From: Bradyrhizobium sp. JYMT SZCCT0180
Lineage (GTDB): Bacteria > Pseudomonadota > Alphaproteobacteria > Rhizobiales > Xanthobacteraceae
Reading direction: 5' to 3'
Length of the DNA stretch: 64,000 nucleotides
Assembly: GCF_018130165.1 (NCBI RefSeq)
Contig: NZ_JAFCLZ010000005.1
Coordinates: 62,001-126,000 of the forward strand
Shown: piece by piece, positions 52,411 through 63,855 of the stretch
How the letters are laid out: the number at the start of each line of letters is the position of its first letter
Position numbering within the stretch: the first letter of the stretch is position 1
The notes under the pieces: generated by a model
What the model was told of the DNA's origin: nothing
The model's input: only the letters and a program-made list of their open reading frames with translations
The model's database searches: none
Program-made: the position numbers and the translations under genes

Positions 52411-54276
52411 ATGACGACCACCACCAATGAGTTGCGATTAGCCGCGGATTTTGCCCCCGCGAACTACGAGGACTGGCGCAAGCTGGTCGACGGGGTGCTG
52501 AAGGGCGCGCCGTTCGAAAAACTGGTCGGCAAGACGTCCGATGGATTGAAGATCGACCCGATCTACCCGCGCGCGCAAGGCGCTGCCCCGATCGCAGGCC
52601 GTCCAGCGGCTGCGCCCTGGCAGATCATGCAGCGGGCCGATCATCCCGACGCCAAGGCGGCCAACGCGCAGGCGCTGCACGACCTCGAAAATGGCGCGAC
52701 CGGGCTCACCCTCGTGTTCGCCGGCGCCAATGGCGCCTACGGCTTCGGGCTGGATCCCTCGCCGGAAGCGGTGGCGCAGATCCTCGACGGCATCTATCTC
52801 GATGCCGGCATCGGCATCGAACTTCAGATCGGCCCGCAATCGCGGATGGCGGCGATCCATGTCGCGGAATACATCCAGCGCAAGGGGCTAGACCCCGCAG
52901 CCTGCGATATCCGCTTCGGGCTCGACCCGCTCGGGGCCGGCGCGGTGTGGGGATCCAGCCCCTATAGCTGGTCCGAGATCGTGCCCGCGGTCACCAGCGC
53001 CATCAAAGGCCTTGCCGCGCTCGGCTTCAAAAGTTCGCTCGCGGCCGCCGACGGGCGCGTGATCCACGATGCCGGCGGATCGGAAGTTCAGGAGTTGGCG
53101 TTTGTGCTCGCCGCAGGCGTCGCCTATCTGCGCGCGATCGAAACGGCCGGCGTCTCGCTCGAAGACGCGCAGGGCATGGTCCATGCGCGGCTTTCCGCCG
53201 ACGCCGACCAGTTCCTGACGCTGGCGAAATTCCGCGCGCTGCGCCTGTTGTGGGCGCGGGTCGAACAGGCCTGCGGGCTGACTCCCAAACCGCTGTTCGT
53301 CGCGGCCGATACCGCCTGGCGCATGCTGACGCAGCGCGACCCCTACGTGAACATGCTGCGCGCGACGATGGCGACCTTCTCCGCCGGCCTCGGCGGCGCC
53401 AACGCCATCACCGTGCTGCCGCATACGCTGGCGCTGGGACTGCCCGATCCGTTCGCCCGCCGCGCCGCGCGCAACACGCAACTCGTGCTGCTGGAAGAAT
53501 CCAACCTCGCCAAAGTGTCCGATCCCGCGGCCGGCTCCGGCGGCATCGAAACGCTCACAGGACAGCTTTGCGAAGCCGCGTGGTCGCTGTTTCAGGAGAT
53601 CGAAAAGGCCGGCGGCCTGTTCGCCGCGCTCGAGCAGAACCTGATCCAGCGCAAGGTCGCTGCAACACGCGCCGTGCGCGAGACCAACATCGCCAAGCGC
53701 CGCGACGTACTGACCGGCGCCAGCGAATTTCCGAACCTGCACGAGGCCGAGATCGCGGTGCTGGACGCAAAACCGATTGCGCTGGCGCCCTATGGCGAAG
53801 CCAGGTTCAAGTTCGACGCGCTGCCGCCGATGCGGCTGGCCGCGCCGTTCGAAGCGTTGCGCGACAAATCGGACGCCCTGCTCAAGAGCGCAGGCGCACG
53901 GCCAAAAATCTTCCTCGCCAATCTCGGCACGCCGGCCGATTTCACCGCGCGCGCCACCTTCGCCAAAAGTTTCTTCGAGACCGGCGGCATCGAGGCCATC
54001 GATACCCAGGGCTTTGCCGATCCGGCGGCGCTTGCCGCCGCATTCAAGGCCTCCGGCGCCGACGTGGCGTGCCTTTGTTCCTCCGACAAGGTTTATGCCG
54101 GCCATGCGACAGCGGCCGGGCAGGCCCTTCAAGCCGCTGATGCAAAGCATATCTATCTGGCAGGCCGGCCCGGCGAGCAGGAAGCAGCACTACGGGCTGC
54201 CGGCGTCGGTGACTTCATTTTTGCCGGCGGCGATGCGCTCGCAATGTTGCAGGCTGCATGGAAGCGGATGGAGTGA
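52411..54276 (+). CDS. mutA: Methylmalonyl-CoA mutase small (non-catalytic) subunit
   Basis: The 621-residue protein is the small subunit of heterodimeric methylmalonyl-CoA mutase (MutA type). Its barrel half (ANYEDWRKLVDGVLKGAPF, FGLDPLGAGAVWGSSPY, RNTQLVLLEESNLAKVSDPA) parallels the catalytic subunit. The C-terminal domain has lost the cobalamin ligand: where the large subunit has GQDGHDRG this one reads NLGTPADFTARA. The start at 52411 (MTTTTNELRLAAD) is chosen because the frame upstream lies inside folK. It is the first gene of a four-gene run with the GFA protein, a small membrane protein and mutB. Confidence 0.92.
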   Translation: MTTTTNELRLAADFAPANYEDWRKLVDGVLKGAPFEKLVGKTSDGLKIDPIYPRAQGAAPIAGRPAAAPWQIMQRADHPDAKAANAQALHDLENGATGLTLVFAGANGAYGFGLDPSPEAVAQILDGIYLDAGIGIELQIGPQSRMAAIHVAEYIQRKGLDPAACDIRFGLDPLGAGAVWGSSPYSWSEIVPAVTSAIKGLAALGFKSSLAAADGRVIHDAGGSEVQELAFVLAAGVAYLRAIETAGVSLEDAQGMVHARLSADADQFLTLAKFRALRLLWARVEQACGLTPKPLFVAADTAWRMLTQRDPYVNMLRATMATFSAGLGGANAITVLPHTLALGLPDPFARRAARNTQLVLLEESNLAKVSDPAAGSGGIETLTGQLCEAAWSLFQEIEKAGGLFAALEQNLIQRKVAATRAVRETNIAKRRDVLTGASEFPNLHEAEIAVLDAKPIALAPYGEARFKFDALPPMRLAAPFEALRDKSDALLKSAGARPKIFLANLGTPADFTARATFAKSFFETGGIEAIDTQGFADPAALAAAFKASGADVACLCSSDKVYAGHATAAGQALQAADAKHIYLAGRPGEQEAALRAAGVGDFIFAGGDALAMLQAAWKRME

Positions 54277-54278
54277 GC

Positions 54279-54743
54279 ATGACATCGGAGAGAAAGGCTG
54301 TTCTGACCGGCGGCTGCCAGTGTGGCGCCGTGCGTTTCGCGGCTTATGCGGGCCCGGTGAAAATAGGCTTGTGCCACTGCCGCATGTGTCAGAAGGCGGT
54401 GGGCGGCCCTTTCATTTCGCTCGCCGAAGTCAAGCACGAGGATTTTGCGTGGACCCGCGGCAAACCGGCGACCTTTCGCTCGTCGACGATCGCCGAGCGC
54501 GACTTCTGCGCCGCGTGTGGGACGCCGCTCAGCTATCGCGTGATCGACGGCAACATCATCGAGCTTACCACCGGCAGTTTCGACCGGCCGGACCTCGTGG
54601 TTCCGACCTACGCCACGGGAACCGAATCCCATTTGGCCTGGGTCGGCAGGATCGGCGATCTGCCTGGCAGGAGCACGCTTGAGGGTACGGGTAGCGAAAA
54701 GCTTAGCCGTATCGTCAGCCACCAGCATCCGGACCGGGATTGA
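54279..54743 (+). CDS. GFA/CENP-V-family zinc protein (glutathione-dependent formaldehyde-activating-like)
   Basis: The 154-residue protein has the zinc-cysteine motifs GGCQCGAVRF, CHCRMCQKAVGG and FCAACGTPLSY that define the GFA family. GFA itself binds glutathione adducts of formaldehyde, but most members have no assigned reaction. The start at 54279 is 2 nt after the mutA stop codon. Its place inside the mutase operon is unusual and suggests a link to methylmalonyl/propionyl metabolism, which is inference. Confidence 0.85.
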   Translation: MTSERKAVLTGGCQCGAVRFAAYAGPVKIGLCHCRMCQKAVGGPFISLAEVKHEDFAWTRGKPATFRSSTIAERDFCAACGTPLSYRVIDGNIIELTTGSFDRPDLVVPTYATGTESHLAWVGRIGDLPGRSTLEGTGSEKLSRIVSHQHPDRD

Positions 54744-54762
54744 GGACAGGGCAGCGACCCGA

Positions 54763-55214
54763 ATGGCACAGACACCTTCAGCAGGAGATATGGCTGGCGA
54801 GGATGAGCTGTCCCAACTCGAAGCCGAGCGCGGTCGACTGCTCTCCATGATCGCTTATCATAACGGACCATTCTATCCGATGCGGTCGCGGTCGCTGCGG
54901 CCGGCATCGCCGGAGGACCAGGCGCCGGCATGGTTTACGGCAGCCGGAATTGCCATCGTGTGCGGCATCGGAATTTTGATGGTGGCAGGGTTTTTCGCCG
55001 GCCAGGTTCCGGCTTCCTACGTCCTTTTCGTGGTGGTGGGTTTACCGCTATTGGCGTACATTTTTTCGCGAAGAATAACGATGTTCGGTATGACGTTTCG
55101 AGCAGGAGAAGTGCTTGCGCTCAGTTCAGAGCAGATCGCCGGGGAGCCTGAGACTCTGAAGCGTCTAGCGGACTGCGAGGCACGGATTGCGAAATTGAAG
55201 GAAGGCCGCTCCTC

Positions 55215-55218
<4 letters not shown>
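54763..55218 (+). CDS. Small two-span membrane protein inside the mutase operon
   Basis: The 151-residue protein has a helical N-terminus ([20 protein letters not shown]), two membrane helices ([20 protein letters not shown] and [17 protein letters not shown]) and a C-terminal coiled-coil-like helix ([17 protein letters not shown]). I do not recognise it. The start at 54763 gives the longest protein-like N-terminus; a second ATG at 54790 has GGAG just upstream and is possible. Its end overlaps the mutB start by 4 nt (ATGA), so its translation is coupled to the mutase large subunit. Confidence 0.65.
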
Positions 55219-57371
<2,153 letters not shown>

Positions 57372-57406
57372 CTGCCGCCGCGCCCGCGATTTCCAGGGGA
57401 TCGTCC

Positions 57407-58201
57407 TTGCGCAGCATCGGATTCGTCACGTTCGCCCGGGCATTGGCTTTCACGGGCGCCATCGCCTGCACTGTGGCGCCTAGCGCCGCGCTCGCCGCTG
57501 AGCCCAAACCCGACTTTTCCATCAAGACCAAATGGGTCGAAGCCACGGTCATCCTCGACGCAAAGATCAAGTCCGACCCTGCGCTGGCGGCGAACTGTCT
57601 GGCCGAAGGCAAGGCATGGGCGGCCAAAAACCGCGCCGATGCCGACAAGGAGCGCAAGCAGGACCCTCAATTGTTCCGCAATGCGTGGTCGTATGAGCGG
57701 AAGTACCAGACGCGCTCGGTGGTCGACGGCCGCTACGTCAGCATCGTCAGGGCCGACTACGAATATACTGGCGGTGCGCACCCCAACAGTTCGTCCGACA
57801 CGATCCTGTGGGACAGGTCAGCAGGCAAGCGCATCAGCATCCGTCCGTTCTTCACCGAAACGGCCGACAACGGCCCGGCGCTGAAAGCGATGCGGCGCGG
57901 TGTCATTGCATCGCTCGAGGCCGAGAAAAAGAAGCGCGGCGCGGAGGGCACGGATGCCAGCGCCATCGAAGCCATCGAGCCAAAGCTGCTCAAGATCGGG
58001 CCGGTCTCGCTGGCGCCGTCGACCGAAGAGGGCAAGAGCTCCGGCCTGACTTTTCACTACGCGCCTTACGCGGTCGGCTCCTATGCCGAAGGCGAGTACA
58101 TCGCCTTCGTGCCCTGGGAAAGCCTGAAGCCCTATCTGACGCCGGAAGGCTTCAGGATATTCGGCGGCGCGCGGCCGAAGGGCGATGACGACCAGCAATG
58201 A
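57407..58201 (+). CDS. Exported DUF4163/DUF3298-like protein
   Basis: The 264-residue protein has a signal peptide (FARALAFTGAIACTVAPSAALA, cleaved after AAL-A) and then a PdaC/RsiV-like fold: SVVDGRYVSIVRADYEYTGG with HPN in GGAHPNSSSDTILW, and FHYAPYAVGSYAEGEYIAFV near the end. These domains are typical of DUF3298/DUF4163. The start is a TTG at 57407 with AGGGGAT 6 nt upstream, an unusual but well-supported choice. It is 35 nt downstream of mutB, so it may be cotranscribed. The substrate is unknown. Confidence 0.78.
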   Translation: MRSIGFVTFARALAFTGAIACTVAPSAALAAEPKPDFSIKTKWVEATVILDAKIKSDPALAANCLAEGKAWAAKNRADADKERKQDPQLFRNAWSYERKYQTRSVVDGRYVSIVRADYEYTGGAHPNSSSDTILWDRSAGKRISIRPFFTETADNGPALKAMRRGVIASLEAEKKKRGAEGTDASAIEAIEPKLLKIGPVSLAPSTEEGKSSGLTFHYAPYAVGSYAEGEYIAFVPWESLKPYLTPEGFRIFGGARPKGDDDQQ

Positions 58202-58213
58202 CCGGCGCTCCCC

Positions 58214-58684
58214 TCACCCGGCGCGGCGCTCCAATGCCCGCTCCAGCGAATGGGTCCAGTCCGGTATCCAGCACTGGAACAGCGTCAGCCAGCGATCGGC
58301 ATCGTCAGGGGCGGTGTCGAGCGCGACATCCCATTCGATGAAGGTCCGGTCGCCCTCGACGATTCGCATCAGGTGCATGGTGCCCTCGTAGCGCGTCGGG
58401 CCTGGTGCTTCCGGCAGAATACCTGGTGGAAACGGGAATGGTTCGATCCCGGCATAGGTCAGGGTGTGCTGCGCGTCGGAATGACGAGCCAGGCGCTGCC
58501 GGATCCAGGTGCCGAGATAGCAGAAGCGCCTGATGGCACCGACCTCGTCGCCGCCCTTGTCGTCCTCGATGACGCTTTCGCTCACGCCATCGATATAGGC
58601 CGGATAATTGTTGAAATCGCGGATCAGCGACCACACGGTAGCAAGCGGATAATCCAGCACGGTGCTGTAGTAGGCTGTCGTCAT
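58214..58684 (-). CDS. SRPBCC-family (START-like) protein
   Basis: The 156-residue protein has the helix-grip fold: TTAYYSTVLDYPLATVWSLI opens the domain, FIEWDVALDTAP forms late strands, and the C-terminal helix is WTHSLERALERRAG. Such proteins bind lipids or polyketides, or act as cyclases. The ATG at 58684 has GGAGG 4 nt upstream, one of the best Shine-Dalgarno sites here. Convergent with the DUF4163 gene. The substrate is unknown. Confidence 0.82.
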   Translation of the reverse strand: MTTAYYSTVLDYPLATVWSLIRDFNNYPAYIDGVSESVIEDDKGGDEVGAIRRFCYLGTWIRQRLARHSDAQHTLTYAGIEPFPFPPGILPEAPGPTRYEGTMHLMRIVEGDRTFIEWDVALDTAPDDADRWLTLFQCWIPDWTHSLERALERRAG

Positions 58685-58904
58685 GTTACCTCCGCAGTCG
58701 ATCGCGGCTGTCCAGTGACGCCGCGCATGGATACCTATCCGTGCTCCCCTGATCGCCGCCACCCGATTTCCGGATGTGTCGTGATGCCCCACCGGCGATC
58801 ATCCCGCATCATCGCGTAACGCCTTGCGAGCGCAGCGCAAAGCCGCCTAGAATGCCGCATCACAAAGAGCGCCCGCTGTCAGGGACGCCGCAGGGAGGAT
58901 TACG

Positions 58905-59897
58905 ATGACCAAAATTACGCGCCGCGCATTTGCGGCTTCAACCGCCGCCGCAGCGGCCGTCGCGGGTTTTGGATTCAAGCCGGCTTTGGCGCAGGCCTAT
59001 CCGGCACGGCCGGTAACCGTGATCGTGCCATGGGGCGCCGGCGGCGGCACCGATGCGACCGCGCGCATCGTCGCGGCGCTCCTGGAGAAGGACCTCGGCC
59101 AGCCGTTCAACGTGGTCAATCGCACCGGCGGCTCCGGCGTGGTCGGCCATTCCGCGATCGCAACCGCACCGCCCGACGGCTACACCATCGGCATGCTGAC
59201 GGTGGAAATCTCGATGATGCACTGGCAGGGACTGACCGAACTGGCGCCCAAGAGCTACACGCCGCTGGCCCTGATGAACGAGGACCCGCCCGGCATCCAG
59301 GTCCCTTCAGCGTCGCCCTACAAGACCGTGAAGGAGCTCGCCGACGCCATCAAGGCAGCGCCTGTCGGCAAGTTCAAAGCCTCGGGCACCGGCCAGGGCG
59401 GCATTTGGCATCTGGCGCTGGTCGGCTGGATGCAGGCGCTCGGACTTCCTGCAAATCAGGTGGCCTGGGTACCGTCGAACGGTGCCGCGCCCGCGATGCA
59501 GGATCTCGCGGCTGGTGGTCTCGACCTGACCACCTGCTCGGTGCCGGAAGCGCGCGCGATCATCGAAGCCGGCAAGGCGCGCAGCCTTGCCATCATGGCG
59601 CCCAAGCGCAACCCGTCATTCCCTGACGTGCCGACGCTGAAGGAGTCGATGGGGATCGACTATGCGACGGGAGCGTGGCGCGGCATTGCGGGTCCGAAGG
59701 GCCTGCCTGCGGACGTCGCAACCAAGCTCACGGCCTCGCTGAAGAAGGTCTACGACTCGAAGGACTTCAAGGACTTCATGAGCAATCGCGGTTTCGGAAC
59801 GGTGTGGGGCGACGCGACGGAATTCGCGGCATTCATGGACAAGGGCGACGCCCAAATGGGCGAGGCGATGAAGGCTGCCGGCCTCTCCAAGGCCTGA
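58905..59897 (+). CDS. tctC: TctC/Bug-family periplasmic substrate-binding protein
   Basis: The 330-residue protein is the solute receptor of a tripartite tricarboxylate transporter. It has a Tat-type signal (ITRRAFAASTAAAAAVAGF) and then YPARPVTVIVPWGAGGGTD, VVNRTGGSGVVGHSAIA and PDGYTIGM, the Bug signature. GGAGG lies 7 nt before the ATG. It is the first gene of a tctC-tctB-tctA operon. Bug proteins bind diverse carboxylates, and the ligand is not evident. Confidence 0.92.
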   Translation: MTKITRRAFAASTAAAAAVAGFGFKPALAQAYPARPVTVIVPWGAGGGTDATARIVAALLEKDLGQPFNVVNRTGGSGVVGHSAIATAPPDGYTIGMLTVEISMMHWQGLTELAPKSYTPLALMNEDPPGIQVPSASPYKTVKELADAIKAAPVGKFKASGTGQGGIWHLALVGWMQALGLPANQVAWVPSNGAAPAMQDLAAGGLDLTTCSVPEARAIIEAGKARSLAIMAPKRNPSFPDVPTLKESMGIDYATGAWRGIAGPKGLPADVATKLTASLKKVYDSKDFKDFMSNRGFGTVWGDATEFAAFMDKGDAQMGEAMKAAGLSKA

Positions 59898-59943
59898 TCG
59901 GTCCCACCGGTTCGCTTGCTCGGAAATACGTGGGGCTCGTTCT

Positions 59944-60429
59944 ATGCGTCTTCCCGATCAAGTCACGGGATTGTTTCTTGTTGGGCTCGGAGCGGCGGCT
60001 GCCTATGGCGGCTGGCTGCTGCCGCCCGTGCCCGGTCAGCCGGTGGGCCCCAATATCTTTCCGCTGGTGATCGGATCGGGTCTCGCGCTTTGCGGGCTTG
60101 CGATTGCCCTCGGCATCGGCCGCACCTTCGAAGAGGAAGAAGAGATTATTCCGCTCGAGGCCGGTCAAGCGGGGCCGCCCACCGGCAAGCTTTACGGCCT
60201 GCGCGCACTGTTACCGCCGGCACTGCTGTTGTTCTACGTGGCGGTCGCAGACCGATTGGGTTTCATCATCACGGCCGCGCTGATCGTGTTCGTGACGTCG
60301 AGCGCGCTCGGCGCGCGCTGGAAGCTTTCGCTGCCGCTCGCGGTGATGGCACCGATCGTCATCCATCTGATTTTTAGCAAGCTACTGCGCGTGCCGCTCC
60401 CGGCCGGGCTGTTGCCGATGCCGTGGTGA
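59944..60429 (+). CDS. tctB: TctB-family small membrane component
   Basis: The 161-residue protein has four hydrophobic helices (VTGLFLVGLGAAAAYGGWLL, IFPLVIGSGLALCGLAIALG, LLPPALLLFYVAV and FIITAALIVFVTSSALGA), with a basic-acidic linker (GRTFEEEEEII) between the second and third, as in TctB. It lies between tctC and tctA; the tctA start follows by 3 nt. Confidence 0.88.
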   Translation: MRLPDQVTGLFLVGLGAAAAYGGWLLPPVPGQPVGPNIFPLVIGSGLALCGLAIALGIGRTFEEEEEIIPLEAGQAGPPTGKLYGLRALLPPALLLFYVAVADRLGFIITAALIVFVTSSALGARWKLSLPLAVMAPIVIHLIFSKLLRVPLPAGLLPMPW

Positions 60430-60432
60430 CCC

Positions 60433-61941
60433 ATGCTGAACACCCTGATTCAAGCGTTCGCGCTCATTTCCACCTGGGAAGTCATCATCGCGATGCTGGC
60501 GGCATCGGTCTATGGCCTCGTTATCGGCTCGCTGCCCGGCCTGTCCGCGACGATGGCGACCGCCCTGCTGGTCCCGGTTACGTTCTATTTGTCACCGATC
60601 GCCGCGATTGCGACCATCGTGGCGGCGTCCACGATGGCGATCTTTTCCGGCGACATCCCTGGCGCGTTGCTTCGCATTCCGGGCACTCCCGCCTCGGCAG
60701 CTTACGCGGACGAAGCCTATGCCATGACCCGCAAGGGAGAGGCCGAACTGGCGCTTGGCGCCGGCGTATGGTTCTCCGCTGTTGGCGGCATCGCGGGCAC
60801 GCTCTCGCTGATGATTCTCGCGCCCCCGCTTGCCGAGATCGCGCTGTCGTTCTCGACCTTCGAATATTTCTGGCTCGCGTTCCTGGGCCTGATGTGCGCG
60901 ACGCTGGTCGCGCGCTCTTCGCCCGTGAAGGCCATCGCGAGCATGTTCATTGGCCTGCTGGTCGCCTGCGTCGGGATCGAAAATCCCGGCGGCGTGCCTC
61001 GCTTCACGTTTGGAATGACCAATCTGTTCGGCGGCATCGAACCGATCCCGGCGCTGGTTGGCGTATTTGCCGTGGCGCAAGTCATGCGTGCAATGCTGAC
61101 GCCGGAGCCGCCGCCAATCCCAAAGCGCAAGTTCGGAAGCATCATGGCGGGCCAGTGGAGGCTCACCAAGAAGTATCGCTGGCAGATGACGCGCGGGAAC
61201 ATCATCGGCATCATCATCGGGGTGCTGCCGGGCGCCGGTGCGGACATGGCCGCGTGGGTCAGCTACGCGATGTCCAAGCGCTTCTCGAAAGAACCCGAGA
61301 AGTTCGGTACCGGCCACGTTGAGGGCCTGGTCGAAGCCGGCGCCAGCAACAACGCCAGCATCGCGTCGGGCTGGGTGCCGTCGCTGCTGTTCGGCATTCC
61401 CGGCGACACCATCGCGGCCATCGCCATCGGCGTGCTCTACATGAAGGGATTGAACCCCGGCCCGACGCTGTTCACCGAGAAGGCGTCGAGCATGTATGCG
61501 ATTTATCTCATGTTCATCATCGCCAACATCATCATGATTCCGCTGGGCATCGTCATGATCCGTCTGGCGAGTTATGTGTTGCGCGCGCCCCGCTCCTCCG
61601 TGATGCCCTTCATCATGCTGTGCTGCGCGGTCGGTTCGTTCGCCATCGGCAACAACATGTTCGGCGTCGTGACCGTCGCGGCTTTCGGAATCATTGGTTA
61701 TGTCATGGAAGCCAACGGTTATCCGGTCGCCGCCATGGTGCTCGGTATCGTGATGGGCACCATGATCGAGCAGAGTTTCGTGACTTCGCTGATCAAGTCC
61801 GATGGCAGCGTGTTGCCGTTCTTCGAGCGACCGATTTCCGCGATCCTCGCCGCCATGGCGATCGGCGCGTTGATTTGGCCGGTGCTGATCTGGGGGTGGC
61901 GACGGCTCAAGGCGGCTTCGCCCGCCGCCGCGCCCCGCTGA
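60433..61941 (+). CDS. tctA: TctA-family large membrane permease
   Basis: The 502-residue permease of the tripartite tricarboxylate transporter has about 11-12 membrane helices. It has the conserved N-terminal motif GLVIGSLPGLSATMATALL and the repeated one GIIIGVLPGAGADMAAWVSY. It works with TctB in the inner membrane and receives substrate from TctC. It is the third gene of the operon; the meaB gene follows 51 nt later. Confidence 0.94.
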   Translation: MLNTLIQAFALISTWEVIIAMLAASVYGLVIGSLPGLSATMATALLVPVTFYLSPIAAIATIVAASTMAIFSGDIPGALLRIPGTPASAAYADEAYAMTRKGEAELALGAGVWFSAVGGIAGTLSLMILAPPLAEIALSFSTFEYFWLAFLGLMCATLVARSSPVKAIASMFIGLLVACVGIENPGGVPRFTFGMTNLFGGIEPIPALVGVFAVAQVMRAMLTPEPPPIPKRKFGSIMAGQWRLTKKYRWQMTRGNIIGIIIGVLPGAGADMAAWVSYAMSKRFSKEPEKFGTGHVEGLVEAGASNNASIASGWVPSLLFGIPGDTIAAIAIGVLYMKGLNPGPTLFTEKASSMYAIYLMFIIANIIMIPLGIVMIRLASYVLRAPRSSVMPFIMLCCAVGSFAIGNNMFGVVTVAAFGIIGYVMEANGYPVAAMVLGIVMGTMIEQSFVTSLIKSDGSVLPFFERPISAILAAMAIGALIWPVLIWGWRRLKAASPAAAPR

Positions 61942-61992
61942 CACTGCACACGATCCCCTCGCCTGCACCGCGCAGCCGTTGTAAACCAAGAC

Positions 61993-62982
61993 ATGAACCG
62001 GCCGATTGCTCCCCCCGATATCGACAAGCTCGCCAAGGATCTGCGTTTGGGTCACCGCGCTGCGCTGGCGCGCGCGATCACCTTGATCGAAAGCCGCCGC
62101 TCCGACCACCAGGCCGCGGCGCGCGATCTGGTGCAGGCGCTGCTGCCCGACACCGGCAAGGCCGTGCGTGTCGGCATCACCGGTTCCCCTGGGGTCGGCA
62201 AGTCCACCACCATCGATGCGCTCGGCATGTTCCTGATCGAGGGCGGCCACAAGGTCGCGGTGCTGGCGGTCGATCCCTCCTCGGCCCGCACCGGCGGCTC
62301 CATCCTCGGCGACAAGACGCGGATGGCGCGACTGTCAGCCTCCGACGACGCCTTCATCCGGCCCTCGCCTGCATCAGGCACGCTCGGCGGGGTCGCCGCC
62401 AAAACCCGCGAGGCGATGTTGTTGTGCGAGGCGGCCGGCTTCGACGTGGTGCTGGTGGAGACGGTCGGCATCGGCCAGTCCGAGACCGCGGTCTGCGACA
62501 TGACCGACTTCTTCCTGGCTCTGATGCTGCCCGGCGCCGGCGACGAATTGCAGGGCATCAAGAAGGGCCTGGTCGAACTCGCCGACATGATCGCGGTCAA
62601 CAAGGCCGATGGCGACAATATCAAGCGCGCCAATCTCGCGGCCGCAGAATATCGCGGCGCGCTGCATATTCTAACGCCCCGTTCGGAGCATTGGCATCCG
62701 CCGGTGCTGACCTACTCCGCGCTGACCGGCACCGGCATGGACACGCTGTGGCAGAAGATCCTCGATCACCGCACCGCCATGAATGCGTCGGGCGAATTCG
62801 CAGGCCGGCGGCGCGAGCAGCAGGTGAAATGGATGTGGTCGATGCTGGAGCAGCGGATGATGGCGCGGCTGCGCGCCGACCCCGCGATCCGCGCCCGGGT
62901 GAAAAAGACCGAGGCCGAGGTCGCCGACGGGCGCATCACGCCGGCGGTTGCGGCCGAGCAGATCGCGGAGATGCTGCGGTGA
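61993..62982 (+). CDS. meaB: Methylmalonyl-CoA mutase-associated GTPase MeaB
   Basis: The 329-residue G3E-family GTPase protects and reactivates methylmalonyl-CoA mutase. Walker A is GSPGVGKST (residues 64-72); the Mg and base motifs are VDPSSARTGGSILGDK, VETVGIGQSE and NKADGDN. The N-terminal helical part and C-terminal dimerisation helix (AEVADGRITPAVAAEQIAEM) are typical of the family. It is on the same strand as mutA and mutB but separated by the tct operon. Its stop overlaps the next gene's GTG start. Confidence 0.95.
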   Translation: MNRPIAPPDIDKLAKDLRLGHRAALARAITLIESRRSDHQAAARDLVQALLPDTGKAVRVGITGSPGVGKSTTIDALGMFLIEGGHKVAVLAVDPSSARTGGSILGDKTRMARLSASDDAFIRPSPASGTLGGVAAKTREAMLLCEAAGFDVVLVETVGIGQSETAVCDMTDFFLALMLPGAGDELQGIKKGLVELADMIAVNKADGDNIKRANLAAAEYRGALHILTPRSEHWHPPVLTYSALTGTGMDTLWQKILDHRTAMNASGEFAGRRREQQVKWMWSMLEQRMMARLRADPAIRARVKKTEAEVADGRITPAVAAEQIAEMLR

Positions 62983-63632
62983 GCGACAGGCTTCGCATTC
63001 TCCTCACCGGCTTCGGGCCGTTTCCGGGCGCGCCGTATAATCCGACGCAAGCGCTGGTCGAGCGGCTGTTGCGGCTGCGCCGTCCGGCCTTCGCTGACGT
63101 GGAAATATCGAGTCACATCTTTCCCGTGACCTACAAGGCAGTCGACCTCGAATTGCCGCAAGCGCTCGCAGAACACCGGCCGCAGGCAATACTGATGTTC
63201 GGGCTGGCGGGCCGCACCGCGCATCTCAGGATCGAGACCCGTGCGCGCAACGCCGTCACGCTGCTGTGGCCCGATGCGGCGCAAACCCGCGTCCGCAAGG
63301 GATCGATCGGGGCCGGCCCGGACGCGATGCGGTTTGGCCCGCATACGCTGCGGCTGCTGCGCGCTGCGCTGGCGACCGGCATCGACGCGCGGCCGTCGCG
63401 CGATGCCGGAAGTTATCTTTGCAATTATCTCAGCTGGCGCGCGATCGAGGCCTCCGCCACCGACGATCATCTCCGTCTGGCGTCGTTCGTGCACATCCCG
63501 CCGCTCGCACGCGGCGGCGCATTGCGGCGCAAGGGCAACGCGCGCATCACGCTCGATGAACTGGTCGATGCCGGCGAGGCGATGCTGCTCGAGATGGTGA
63601 AACTGGCGAGGCAGGTAGTACTGCCTTCGTAG
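62979..63632 (+). CDS. pcp: Pyrrolidone-carboxylate peptidase (pyroglutamyl peptidase I)
   Basis: The 217-residue C15 peptidase removes N-terminal pyroglutamate. It has LTGFGPFPGAPYNPTQ at the N-terminus, the catalytic Glu in LRIETRARN, Cys in GSYLCNYLSW and His in FVHIPPLARG. The GTG start at 62979 overlaps the meaB stop codon by 4 nt (GTGA). Its stop codon TAG lies in the left edge of a family B repeat. Confidence 0.88.
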   Translation: MSDRLRILLTGFGPFPGAPYNPTQALVERLLRLRRPAFADVEISSHIFPVTYKAVDLELPQALAEHRPQAILMFGLAGRTAHLRIETRARNAVTLLWPDAAQTRVRKGSIGAGPDAMRFGPHTLRLLRAALATGIDARPSRDAGSYLCNYLSWRAIEASATDDHLRLASFVHIPPLARGGALRRKGNARITLDELVDAGEAMLLEMVKLARQVVLPS

Positions 63633-63717
63633 GCTGGGCAAAGCGCAAGCGTGCCCACCATTCATTTCGCGCAAGAAATGGTGGGCACGGCGCTGACGCG
63701 CCTTTGCCCACCCTACG
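63628..63717. repeat. Dispersed palindromic repeat family B, second copy
   Basis: The left end CGTAGGCTGGGCAAAG differs by one base from the copy at 43166, and the right end CTTTGCCCACCCTACG is identical. The inner arms GTGCCCACCATT and AATGGTGGGCAC form a further palindrome. It supplies the stop codon of pcp. Confidence 0.85.
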
Positions 63718-63855
63718 GCCGGCGTCAGTCCGGGGTTAACCCTACCCCCAACAATCGCCCTGTTCCGCCCCCACGTTCACCATGCGCCGGTGCATTTTCG
63801 CGCTAGCTTTGGCCCTGCGAATGCCATGGCCTGCATAGCGCGAGGATATCGAATC

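Noticed and set aside
61620..62978. Long plus-strand frame in front of pcp, overlapping tctA and meaB
   Set aside because: Only its 3' end (from the GTG at 62979) reads as peptidase C15; the rest is out of frame with tctA and meaB, whose motifs are intact.
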